A stretch of 64,000 bases of DNA from assembly GCA_036023115.1 (NCBI GenBank), contig JAYKKT010000088.1, forward strand, positions 1,287,501 through 1,351,500, in the 5' to 3' direction. The DNA comes from Brasenia schreberi (lineage: Eukaryota; Streptophyta; Magnoliopsida; Nymphaeales; Cabombaceae). How positions within the stretch are numbered: the stretch's first letter is position 1; each line of letters opens with the position of its first letter. Positions 39,601 to 50,100 of this stretch are shown here, in pieces. The translations under genes were made by a program, and so were the position numbers. A model generated the notes under the pieces. That model worked only from the letters and a program-made list of their open reading frames with translations. It searched no databases and was not told the origin of the DNA.

Positions 39601-41659
39601 CCTTCTGTTTATAACTACATGGCCGGAGAGGGATTCGAACAATAGTTCAGGTTTTGGTTATTCCTTTCTTGAAAGGAATTCATATGAGAGAACATGAATC
39701 TGCTGATAAGAAAAAGAAAAGAAAAGATTATGAATCTTCTTACATTGCGTTTAGGCATTCCTTGATTGAGGGAATTCAACATGAGTCCTGCTGAAGCAGA
39801 TATGATGGAGGCGAATCCTTTATTCTGTTTGCTTTAGCCGTGCAATGATTACAACTCGATTTGGATTCTCAAAAGTTTTAGTTGGAATCAGATTAAGAGG
39901 TGAATCAAGCATCTATTGTCTCAATGCCGAAGTTTTGTTTTAAATTTCTATAGAATTGAGAAGATATGCATCAAACGCGAATCAACTCAAGCCTTAGCGT
40001 AAATTGGAGATACAACAATAACTAAGCCTTTTGGATCCTTTGTTTCCGTAAAGCTCAATTTCATGTCTTTTTTCCATATTAGATTGGATGGACTTATTGA
40101 ATTTTTTGTTTTCGTAAGAGTTCGATCATATGCTATGCTAATAGTTAACTCAACATTGATTCTATAATTAGTTTAAAATTCAAATGGCCTTACCTATTAG
40201 CCACCCCTCTTATGATTGTTGGTGTGTTTACAAGAGAGAGTTTCACTGCTGACTGACTCGAAGAAACATGGAGCTCGTTCGTGTTTTTGATAGGTTAACA
40301 CTGTTTGAATATGAAACATATGCGTGCATGCACACACACACATAAAGAGTTAAACTCAATCATAACATGTGGTGGTTCTCTGCCATATCTGCATGTGGAC
40401 ACGGCAAAAGTGGCGAGGACTCAAACTGATGCTTGCAACGGAAAACAGCTACCTAACTTTGTGTTAGAGCAATGTCCTGTGTCTTGCATCATACTCTTAA
40501 TGTGTCGTGTCATATGTTTAAACTTTTAGGACACCATTTACTAAAAAAGCATTCACATAAGCAGTAAATCTTTACACAATGCGAGTTGCGGAAAGTACGG
40601 TTGTCGGTGCTTACCAGAACCAAACTTTTCGTCGCACCAAGTTTTAGTGTGGGTTTGGTCATACGGATTCTCAGTCACCAAATGTTTTTTTCTTTCTTTG
40701 TTACGATGAGAGGCCGAAGTCAGATGCACACCCTGAGAGTTGAACTCATGACCAACTTTTCAGGGAAAGATTTTTCTCAAGTTATGTTATTTAATGTCCC
40801 TTGTGGGGGCGCTTCCTCATTTTGGGTGCTAGAATTGGGCACAATCACCTTGTCTGCCTCTTATTTCATTTATATAGCATGCGTCGTTTTCTTACTACAG
40901 ATACCATGGTTGACGCTCACGTTGACGACTTTTCAAGCATCATGATCATGGCAGGCATATATATCCGGTCATGTGATGCATTCCTTTTTATTCTTTATTA
41001 TTGTGCCCCATGTATCAATAAGTTTGTGAAAACTTGAAGCAAAAGCTAATTTCCTGAATTCAATCTCTTGTTGGGATTGGCATGTGTGTGTGTGTGTGTT
41101 TTGTAGAACGAGTGACTAAATCACATTGTGATCTGTTTCACCAGAGTATGGATATAGGATGAAGATCACAGAGAAGAGCGATGTTTACAGTTATGGTGTC
41201 GTCGTGCTGGAGGTGTTGACCGGGAAGCAACCCATTGATCCAACGATCCCGGAGGGGCTGCATGTGGTTGACTGGGTGAGGCAGAGGAGGTATTCCTGCG
41301 AGGAGGTGTTGGATCCTCAGCTGAGGGGCAGACCTGACTCCGAGACAGAAGAAATGGTGCAGGCGGTAGGAATTGCACTTCTGTGTGTGAATCCTTGCCC
41401 AGAGGATCGGCCGACGATGAAAGATGTGGCAGCCATGCTCAAGGAGATAAGGCATGATAGGGAGGGTGAGTGTCCTAGCAGTAAGGTTGATGATATGCTG
41501 CTCAAAGGATCATCAACACCACTGCCTCAAAACCAAGAAATGAGACCGATTGCCGCTGCAACTTCTTCTCAGTCTAACAGGAACAGTGGGGGCGATTTGT
41601 CAACCCCTTCTCTTCTTTATGCACCTTCTGCTGTCTCCAAAAAGGCTGCATTTCATTGA
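36656..41659 (+). CDS. RGI: RGI/RGFR-type LRR receptor kinase (RGF1 peptide receptor family)
   Basis: Exons 36656-39557 and 41145-41659, joined at CCAG|GTGAGT...CACCAG|AGTATG inside the kinase activation segment, give 1138 residues. An upstream in-frame TTG at 36641 is not a start; ATG at 36656 is. Order: seven histidines (4-10), hydrophobic signal peptide to about residue 31, LRRNT Cys pair (C65, C72), more than twenty LRRs (about 80-690), one membrane helix (about 711-735), kinase domain with GKGCSGVVY loop (from 786), K807, HRD (H919-D921) and DFG (D939-G941), so catalytically competent. RAGG at 203-206 matches the RxGG motif that RGI receptors use to bind sulfotyrosine of RGF/GLV/CLEL peptides. 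Kinase segments FTPFQKLSF, VIGKGCSGVVY, HRDIKANNILIG and VLTGKQPIDPTIP are those of subfamily XI RGI1/RGI2. RGI receptors act at the plasma membrane in root meristem maintenance. The LRR exon is GC-rich at third positions, unlike WAT1 and FRS. Exact RGI paralogue is uncertain. Confidence 0.92.
40008..40170 (-). repeat. Decayed RTE LINE tails inside the RGI intron
   Basis: ACAACAATAACTAAGCCTTT and a second CTTTTTTCCATATTAGATTG/GTTAACTCAACATTGAT segment are antisense pieces of the LINE terminus in tandem with internal losses. They lie within the 1587-bp intron (39558-41144). Confidence 0.6.
40696..40765 (-). repeat. SINE (family S2) fragment inside the RGI intron
   Basis: TTGTTACGATGAGAGGCCGA, AGTCAGATGCACACCCTGAG and AGTTGAACTCATGACC are the antisense body and box B of the family; the head is missing. 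Confidence 0.6.
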
Positions 41660-42160
41660 CCTAGAACGCATCTGCCAGCATCTTATTGCTTTACTTATGA
41701 TTTTTTTTCCTTAAAATTTTTCATAATCTTGCTTAGTTTGCAGTGAGATGGAAATGTTTGCGGTACCATGTAAATATGATTAAGGAACTTCCATTCAGAA
41801 TCCTTTCCTCCAACCACTGTTTATGATATTTGATTTAGGATGATATAAGGTGATTCATCTTCACATAGAAATGCCTAAAATTCACAATTAGCAACCACAT
41901 CATATTGTCCAGGAAAAAAAAGTCCCGTGCGGATTCTCTCTCTAAATCAAGTTGACACCCTCCAGTAATTGTATCTGTCAAATGGAAATTGGTTTTGAGT
42001 TTAGATTTTGCTACAGCTAAGAGTAGCAACTGCATCAACCACCACCAAAAGGATCACTTTCAGGCAGCCTCGCTAGTATAGAATGCAAGGCAACTAATAA
42101 TCTTTGTCGGAAACTAGTGTTTATACACAAACACCAAAAAGGAACTACAAGTTGATCAGG

Positions 42161-42285
42161 CTTTTTCTTCTTTTATTACAAAGGAAGGCTGCCTAACACA
42201 CACACATGCACCCGTTCAGGAATGAGGAATCAAAACTCCCTCCAGCAGAAGGGCGTCAGAGTGCCCTGCCAGTTGTGGTGACGCT
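42161..42285 (-). repeat. SINE (family S1), antisense
   Basis: TTATTACAAAGGAAGGCTGC, CACATGCACCC, then CAGAGTGCCCTGCCAGTTG at the head end. It resembles the copy at 5072-5182 but is more diverged around box B. Confidence 0.65.
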
Positions 42286-43232
42286 CCAGGGTGCAAGTTG
42301 GTCTATCTTTAACTGGAGAAATCCACAGTGCCTCCAGAATACTAAGGCATCAATCTATGCATGTATAAGAAACAGAGCTCACTTAGGTCTTAGATTCTTA
42401 ATTACGATAATTTCACGCAATTAAAATTTTGTCAAAAGAGTTGCAGAAAGACAAGCAGATGGTTTCCAAAATTCAATAGATTCATTTGAAGCACATGAAT
42501 TGATAGGATACTAACTTCAAGTGGAAAAGTACCCAGTATAGAAAATTAAAGGAAGATTAGTGATGGAATTAAGAAAAGGAAAATAAATATGAAGTGAAAT
42601 AACATTACAGCCTGCATATCGATATTGATAAGCCAGGTATCTGTTGATAGGAAGTATTACGGTGGCCCCAATGATCCCAGTCGGAGCCAAAAAGGATCGT
42701 TCGAGTGCTTTTAGTTAAGAATAACGGATTTCCCATGTCACGAGAAAGACCAACTTGCAGCACTACTTTAATTCATGAAGTAAATAGAAGTAGCACAAAT
42801 AGCTTAACAAATTAAAGAGCAGGAACTTTTATTGACAATGAATGATGACTAAATGTTTCCAGCAAAGAGGATTAGGATAGCCACCACATAAGCCGGATAT
42901 CTCAAAACATACAAAAAAAAAAGATGAGGCCACAGCTAAAAGAATAAAATTAGAACAATAACCCTCAGAAAGTGACCTGTTAATGCAATTAAAAGGAATT
43001 AGTTATTGAAGAAAATTAGTATAAATGGTTATGCAGGCATCCACTCGAACAAATTCCAAATGCAAAGTACACACACATTTTGAATAACATAAAAGAACAG
43101 TTGTATGATCAATCTGAGTAGCGAGTTAGAGCAATTGAGTACCACTTATCCATGATCTGATGCGCAAGGTAAATATTCAGCAAGTTGATTACTGGTCCAA
43201 CCATTGTTCGGAAAAGGCAAAGAATTAACCAC

Positions 43233-43436
43233 CTGAAAGCATTCTATAGTAACCAGACGCACGATGACAGAAAGAAGCAACAATTTCCTATGCACTTTAT
43301 GAGCATAACGTCCCACTGTCCAACAATTCCCCGTCTGAAAGCATTCTATAGTAACTACAAGCACGATGACCAAAACAAGCTGCGGTCTTCTATACACCTG
43401 ATGAGCACAACGTCTGCAAAGCAATTTCCCGTTTTG
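43233..43436. repeat. Diverged tandem repeat, two copies of 102 bp
   Basis: Each unit has CTGAAAGCATTCTATAGTAA, GCACGATGAC, ATGAGCAYAACGTC and GCAATTTCCC or CAATTCCCC. Divergence is considerable, so the duplication is old. Confidence 0.75.
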
Positions 43437-43928
43437 TTTATACCTATCATCACCACAATAATAATAGAATTAAGAAAAAGAAACGCTAAAAATCAAACGT
43501 TTGTACATGCAGCACGCAAAGGATTGCTCAAATGATCTGAGGAAATTCAAATGTTAGTCCATAGTCCATGCAGCATATTTTAGCCAAGGATTGGTCAAAG
43601 TATCTGTTCCCGGTTTCCCCGAATTAAACACATGGGCCTGCCCATATGCAAACCCAGCAGGCATGTGCACGTAGATAGAGTTGGATCCGAACATGCAGCA
43701 TGAAATGGGTCACATCACATATGAACTCTACATTTACAATTTTACACCAATTGTTGGGATGTCATTGCATCATTGAAATAACAATTGCATCAATGCAACT
43801 TAAATCACTTTACAAGGGTGTCTCCACTGATCTACAACTATTTCGGAAACCAAAACCAAGTCCAGTTTGCACTAAGAGGTGTGTGATCCAGAGAAGAAGA
43901 ACCACTTTTACCAACAACTGCAAACAGT

Positions 43929-45911
43929 TTACAGACGTAAGTTCTGGGCATTTGGATGTACACTACTGAAGTTAGTTCTTAACATGTTCTCCACGTTTTC
44001 CATAATGACAATGGATTGACTTTCAAGGTACTTGCAAGTCTCTTCATTTTCTGAAGCTCTTGCAGCAATTCTGACTAATGCATGGCTTATGAGGCTATAT
44101 CTTGCTGCTACAATGGACTTCTCATTGCAATTAAGTTCAATATCATCCAAAAAGGGCTGCATGATTCCACTTTTAGCTTCCTTGGTCCACCTTTTCAAAA
44201 TATATTGCTCTGGGATGGTTTTGATTTTCAAGTAATCGAGCACTTTCAAAGCATGACAACATAATATGCCTGTGAACTCGAACCTTTTGCAACTACAGGA
44301 CACTGCCTTATTTGATGCCTCATAACTAACAAAATACTCTTTTACCCCTTCTACCATTTTAACCTTGTAGCTGGAAACAGATCCTTCCTCGCCCATATAA
44401 TCAGTATCACAATCTGAAACCATAAGTACCTCCTCTCTGAATTTCTCAAAAACATTGGGCGTATATACTCTTGCAGCTTCTCTTAGCAAAAACGAAAATA
44501 GCATGGCTGGGCTAGTTTGGTTCGCCTTAATATCTTGCTGAAGCTCAGCATGTCTACGATCTTCCACAAACCTTTCATAATGTTCAAAAAAGTTTGAAAG
44601 GTTTGTTTCCAAATTCAAATATTTCTTCAGAACAGCATTCATGTTATCATTTTTCTGAGTAGACTTCATATCAGCACAAAAAGTTTCCCGTCCATAAGGC
44701 AACGCCCATCTTTCTCTATAATGAAACAAGTTTGCCAACCACTCGTTGCCCACAAGATCATGTTTCATTAACATATCTTGCCATGCTAACACAAAGCTGT
44801 CTTCATCATCACAATCAAGCAAACACTTGCTGAAGTCATTTTTGAAATCATTTTTGCTGTATATATGGCTTAAATGATTCGAAGCACTTTGGAGAATTTG
44901 CCATACACATATCCGATGACAAGTGTCAGGCCACACATTAGCTAGTGCACTTGCTATTGTTGAATCCTGATCTGTCAAAATTACTTTTGGCCGCTTTCCA
45001 TTCATGGCCTTTTCAAAGGTTTGCAATAGCCACTCAAAAGTCTCTATCGTCTGATCATATATCAATGCTGCACCAAAAGCAGTCACTTGCTTGTGATGAT
45101 TTATGCCAACAAATTGTGTGAATGGTCTTCCAGGATTGTTTACGGTGAGTGTAGTGTCAAAACACAAAACATCACTAAAAGAATCATAATCTACTCTTGA
45201 CCTTCCATCCACCCAGAAAATGTTTGTAATGAGATCATCTTCATCAAGTTGCACAGAACTGAAGAAGGAAGGATCTTCTGCTGATTTACCTGCAAGATAT
45301 TGCATCACGGCTCCCAGGTCTCCACCTGATGGTGAACATGCACGTTTTGTTCTTAAATAGTTTTTGAAATCCATTGACAAGAATGTTAATTTTCTACGCT
45401 CAGCAACTTGTTTCTTGGGTGCTCCACCTGATTTATCTGATGCATCCCCACTTGGTGTCCTGTGTGATCTTAGCGTAAGAACTTTACTTTGACTGGCAAG
45501 TGGATGATTGTGAATAGCCTCAAATTCTACCACACACAGCTTGCCACTCAACCCTCTTTTCAAAAGTAGTTTTGCAGGACAACCACATCTTGCATTTGCC
45601 TTCATCTTAGTTACTCCATCTTTCTGTGTCCTAGGGTAGCCTTCCTTGTAACATACAAACTCCTTCCGCACCAGCAACCCTTTGCTATTCTTTCTCCAAT
45701 TATGTATTCGAACACTAAATCCTAGTTTACGAGCATATAAATTGTAAAATTGGAATGCACTATCTTCATCATCAAACTCCATGCCAACTTTTGGTATGGA
45801 ACTGCTATCATCAAAAGTGATGCCATGATTCACAGGGTAAAGTTGTTTAGCACTGTCACTGACATTATTCACCATATAGAAGGGACTGATTGCCACTGGG
45901 GGATTGACCAT
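43929..45911 (-). CDS. FRS: FAR1/FHY3-related protein (FRS), domesticated Mutator-like transposase
   Basis: One uninterrupted 660-residue frame. N-terminal FAR1 DNA-binding domain (about 46-138) of WRKY-GCM1 zinc-finger type with C87, C109, H134 and H136; MULE transposase domain (about 240-440) with D252 (CFDTTL) and D314/D316 (LTDQD); SWIM zinc finger CSCKRFEFTGILCCHAL with C539, C541, C551, H553. Where FAR1 relatives commonly have Glu in the SESMN motif this protein has NDNMN (Asp422). No terminal inverted repeats flank it, so it is a host gene rather than a live MULE. FHY3/FAR1 family proteins act in the nucleus as transcription factors in light signalling and development. A splice acceptor (TTCCTAG|GAC) lies 3 nt before this ATG, and an upstream exon at 45992-46042 could add 13 in-frame residues (total 673). 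The paralogue is not determined. Confidence 0.9.
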   Translation of the reverse strand: MVNPPVAISPFYMVNNVSDSAKQLYPVNHGITFDDSSSIPKVGMEFDDEDSAFQFYNLYARKLGFSVRIHNWRKNSKGLLVRKEFVCYKEGYPRTQKDGVTKMKANARCGCPAKLLLKRGLSGKLCVVEFEAIHNHPLASQSKVLTLRSHRTPSGDASDKSGGAPKKQVAERRKLTFLSMDFKNYLRTKRACSPSGGDLGAVMQYLAGKSAEDPSFFSSVQLDEDDLITNIFWVDGRSRVDYDSFSDVLCFDTTLTVNNPGRPFTQFVGINHHKQVTAFGAALIYDQTIETFEWLLQTFEKAMNGKRPKVILTDQDSTIASALANVWPDTCHRICVWQILQSASNHLSHIYSKNDFKNDFSKCLLDCDDEDSFVLAWQDMLMKHDLVGNEWLANLFHYRERWALPYGRETFCADMKSTQKNDNMNAVLKKYLNLETNLSNFFEHYERFVEDRRHAELQQDIKANQTSPAMLFSFLLREAARVYTPNVFEKFREEVLMVSDCDTDYMGEEGSVSSYKVKMVEGVKEYFVSYEASNKAVSCSCKRFEFTGILCCHALKVLDYLKIKTIPEQYILKRWTKEAKSGIMQPFLDDIELNCNEKSIVAARYSLISHALVRIAARASENEETCKYLESQSIVIMENVENMLRTNFSSVHPNAQNLRL

Positions 45912-45991
45912 GTCCTAGGAACAGGAAAATGACAGGTCAAAGAACATGCTGCGATTTTGCACTTTTAAGGAAAAAAGAGAAAAAAACTCAC

Positions 45992-46042
45992 CTTTACACA
46001 GAAAAGGTACATGTAGGAACCAACCATGACACGACTTCAAAA
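45992..46042 (-). other. Probable 5' exon of the FRS gene with an in-frame ATG
   Basis: On the minus strand, CATGTTGCAG precedes a 51-nt segment that ends at TGTAAAG|GTGAGT. Its ATG (46027) gives twelve codons (MVGSYMYLFCVK) that splice in phase to GAC-ATG of the main exon through the intron 45915-45991. It may extend the protein or be a 5' UTR exon with an alternative start. Confidence 0.6.
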
Positions 46043-47464
46043 CTGCAACATGGACGAACAAAAGAATCAGTAACCTTCTTAATTGCAACACTCACTTAAG
46101 CACAACTAACAAAATTGATAGCAGACTGCATGTTTAGAACGCCTATTTAAAATCAATAATGTTCATCAAAATCATGGAGAAAGCTGCAATCGTGCTACAA
46201 AATGGACCAGAAAAGTCTAGAACTTTTTGCAAATTATGAAAAAGGATGCAGTTAATGTTGCTAGAGAAACATTAAAATAAGAACGAAGTAGAGGATCCAA
46301 ATGAGACCAATTTATGCAACCACAAGCGGTTAAAGTTGGTCAAATATTGAGGCAATGTAGAGATTGCATATTTTGTCAGCAGCTCTAGCAGATTAATGAC
46401 CTAGCTTGGGATAACTTCCCATCGTTGTTAATTACTGTGTCACATGAAGTAGGAGAGAATATAATCAAAGAAAGAAAACTAGAACTATAGCAGGCTTGTA
46501 TCTGCCTCACAAATATGTGAGATCCTAAATAAAATCCTTTGCTTACTATTGTGTTTTGCATCATCACTGAACTGAGCAAAGTTCCTTCTCCAAAGAAGCA
46601 ATACTCAACTTACAGTTGGCGCATCTGAAAAGCAAAAGATCATAAAAGCATCAACGTGTTCTATTTTCACTAATCTTTCAGACTCTGCACACTAAGGTCA
46701 GAACATGCTGAGGCATATATGGACAAGTAAAATTTGGTAGACGAGACTAATAGTTTCACCGTAGTCCAACTTAAATACCTTTTCTCAGAATCTACATAGC
46801 TGAAGTAATATTTTCTCCGCCTCCTGGCACACGAAGCCCAGTAACTTAGGCCAACTAATGATTCAAATTAATGCACTTCATCATCAGAATGGTGTAGGTC
46901 ATAGTTGGCTTCACGAAGTCAACATTGTTGATGCAGTAATTTGACCACAGTTGAACGCCAATCAAGTTAACAATTATGTAAAACTCATTATAGAATCACC
47001 CTCAACTTAGGTAACTTGTCCAACTTGCAAAAGTTGCTTAAGACTCAGCCTGAGTTGGGAATGGATCCTTGAATTAATCACTTACTAAATTTAAATAGAT
47101 ATTTGGGAATGAAATCTCTTCTTTGTTTCCCAACGTTCCTATTTCTCTAAAAGGTAAGAATGGCATTTTCTAGCATTTCCATTATTCTATTTCCCTAATC
47201 CAACAGGACGTTCATCTTCTAATTTATGAGAAATTTTGAAACTGTCACAAAATTAAGCATCATTAAAGTCACAGATTATGTTTTCATGTGTGAAAGAGAA
47301 ACAGAGGAGCTCATCTTTTCTTTACTAATCTGTTGTGGATAATAGAGACTTTAATGGCTTCTTAATGGTCGATAATTAATGAATACAGTGAAAATCATGA
47401 GTCATCGGAGGATGACTATGAAAGGCCTTAGAACTAATACACTAACAACAACAAATGTTATTTT
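46043..47464. other. FRS 5' flank or intron, no gene recognised
   Basis: A minus-strand acceptor-like TTTTGCTTTTCAG followed 11 nt later by GTAAGT (about 46610-46640) may mark a further tiny exon. Otherwise nothing is recognised. Confidence 0.35.
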
Positions 47465-48515
47465 TCACAGCTATCATACCCTATTCACACGCAATATTGA
47501 GAAGAAGATGGAATCGGGTTGTCGTCCAGCCTCTAGCTGTCTCGCAGCCACTCTTTCTATCTCTTTTATTATTGTTGCAACTTTCTTAGGGTTAAAGCCC
47601 AAAGAGTCTTAAATACATAAGGTACATGGCATATTACAAGTATGCCATTAATAAAATAAAAATACAAGAACCTTTAAAAACAAAAAAGAAATATCATTTG
47701 GTCATAGACAATTACGGACTTTGACCGAAGCCACTCGATCCTCTCAATACTCCCCCTTAAGTTGGGTTAAAGACACTACATACACCCAACTTATCCATGG
47801 TCTTCCATAATATTTTTTTTGGCACTGCTTTAGTCAACATATCCGCCACTTGGTCACCTGACCTCACATGAGTTAATTTAAATTGTTTGTTCAGTATCTT
47901 CTCTCGAATAAAATGGCAATCCACTTTTATATGTTTTGTTCTCTCGTGATAGACTAGATTAATAAAATTTGTATGGCTGTCTTACTATCATAATATCCAT
48001 GGATTGATAACCGTATCTCTTCTCTTAAATCTTTAATAAGTGCTTGAAGTCATAATCCTTTACAAAAAAAACATGAACTATTGCTCTATATTTATGAGAT
48101 ATTGTTGTATATTTAGCTTTTATAGTGTATCTAGCACCAACGGATTGTTTATTACTTTTTCAAGATATAATATTGCCTCCAAACATAGTTAGGCATCATG
48201 TAGTAAATCTGTTCTCTTCTAGTGAACATGCCCAGTTTATATTTGAGTATACCTCTAACTCTAGATGTCTATGTTTAGCATGTCACTCCATAACCCGGAG
48301 TTCTCTTTAAGTATCTAAGAATTTGATAGATAACTTTCATATGACTGGTGATAGTTAGATAAATTAGTTTTCCCACCTGTTTTTGGTATCTACCAATATC
48401 TTCATATTTTTTATCCTCATTCTGAGAGGACTTTTTGTTCATTTTCATTGGTACATCACATGGCTTAGAATCGGCCGTTCCATTCCCAATGTCCATTTTG
48501 ACCAACCTAAATTAA
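47465..48515 (-). mobile_element. Ty1/copia retrotransposon 3' remnant (RT/RNase H end, PPT, part of LTR)
   Basis: Minus strand: a frame with PCDVPM, GRYQKQVGKLIYLT and ILRYLKRTPG (48505-48275) is the RT-RNase H linker of copia Pol with an internal deletion after LTITSHM. The downstream RNase H (WACSLEENRFTT, GGNIIS-KS) has stops. Near the end it reads DQVADMLTKAV, followed by the polypurine tract AAGGGGGAGT at about 47749-47758. The probable 3' LTR begins with TGAGAGGATCGAG at about 47746 and runs left; its far end is not resolved. Multiple stops make it dead. Confidence 0.8.
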
Positions 48516-48676
48516 TTATGTGACATTTCCATCAATTTTCCCATCCATTGACTATATGTACTTAAAACTCTCCTTTGAAGAATGCAATGTGTACTAACCA
48601 AATAATAACCTTGCATTCCATATATTTTGTCTTTATTCTACTAAATTGAAAGCATTTTTCTAATGTTTCTTTCCAT

Positions 48677-49623
48677 CAAGGATGAAGTAACGAAGGAATG
48701 ACATACTTCTTTAAAGTTAATATTGGGTTACATCAAGGATCAACTTCAAATCCATACTTATTTATAATGGTGATTGATGAGTTAACAAAACATATTCAAG
48801 ATGAAGTACCTTGGTGTATGTTATTTGCAGATGATATTAGTGGAGGAGTCTAAGGAAAAAGTTAATAGAAAATTGGAACTATGGAGAGAAACATTAGAAA
48901 GCAAAGGCCTCAGACTTAGTAGAATAAAGACAAAATATATGGAATGTAAGTTTGATCATTTGGTTACCTCAGAGGATATAGAAATTAAAATTGGCACACA
49001 TTGCATCCCCCAAAAAGAAAGTTTTAAATACCTTGGGTCAATTTTTCAGAGTGATGAAAGAATTAACGGAGATGTTACGCATAGAATTAATACTGGTTGG
49101 TTAAAATGGAGAGGAGCATCAGGTATTCTTTGTGATAAGAAGATACCATTAAAGTTAAAAGGTAAATATTATAAAGCAACAATTAGGCCTGCCATGTTTT
49201 ATGGTTATGAGTGTTGGGCGGTTAATCATCAACATGTACAAAAGATGTGACAGAAATGAAGATGTTGAGATGGATGAGTGGTCATACAAGAAAAGAACGT
49301 ATACATAATGAGGTTATTAGAAACAAATTAGGAGTGGCACAAATAGAGGATAAAATGAGAGAATATCGTTTAAGATGGTTTGGACATATAGAAAGAAGAT
49401 CAAAAGAAGAACCTGTAAGAAGGTACGAATAACTAAATTTGGAAAGTATTAAAAGAGCTAGAGGACGACCACAAAAGTGTTAGAAAGAAACAATAAAGAA
49501 TGATCTAGCTTATTGTGAGTTAATTGCTAACATGGCACACGATAGGGATCTGTGGAAACAAAGAATCCATGTAGCCGACCCCGTCTAGTATGGGAAAAGG
49601 CTTAGTTGTTGTTGTTCTTCTTC
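48677..49623 (+). mobile_element. 5'-truncated RTE LINE, 947 bp, nested in the old LINE
   Basis: Direct repeats TTCTTTCCAT at 48667-48676 and 49624-49633 bracket it. It begins in the RT region just before VNIGLHQGS and ends at CTTAGTTGTTGTTGTTC. Near the active site two bases of GACATTGT are lost (GATGATATTAGTGG), shifting frame after FADD; a 2-nt loss near KKM-TEM and a stop in the C-terminal part also occur. Non-functional. Confidence 0.88.
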
Positions 49624-49871
49624 TTCTTTCCATAATTTCAATTTCTTGTTGACTTTTTTCATAAATTCATCCACTAACATAATATAATGATTATAATCTA
49701 TAAATAACATACATGAAGGTACCTTATCTTAAAAATATGTGTTGTTAACTCATCAATGACCAAGGTAAATAAATTAAGACTTTGAATGTGATCCTTGATG
49801 TAAACCAATACCAATTTCAAAGATATTCAATTATTTCTTTAGAAGTCCTCATACATATTTATGCACCATGA

Positions 49872-49907
49872 TACAACAACAACAACTAAGCCTTTCTCGT
49901 ACTAGAG
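49872..49907 (-). mobile_element. Ultra-short RTE LINE insertion, 36 bp
   Basis: Only the CAA-repeat tail and AACTAAGCCTTTCTCGTACT of the LINE terminus were inserted. Perfect 10-bp repeats TGCACCATGA at 49862-49871 and 49908-49917 flank it. Confidence 0.82.
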
Positions 49908-50100
49908 TGCACCATGAGGAATATAAGATTGATGTATGTCAAAAGGATAATTCTTTTTCCAAGATTTTTCAAAAAATATCTCTTGAAACCTTATTATAAG
50001 ATTTTTCAAAATCAATAAACACTGTATGAAAGTTCTGCTTTCTATCTCTAAGGTACTCCATGAGACATTTCAATAGGTGAATAGCCTTAATAGTATATCT

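Larger units (their letters stand above)
41660..43928. other. Convergent 3' flanks of RGI and FRS
   Basis: Contains the antisense S1 SINE at 42161-42285 and the 102-bp tandem repeat at 43233-43436. No further gene is recognised. The FRS 3' UTR probably lies in the last few hundred bases. Confidence 0.45.

Noticed and set aside
43929..45911. Active MULE transposon
   Set aside because: The frame is intact but has FAR1-family architecture and no terminal inverted repeats or target duplications were found around it.
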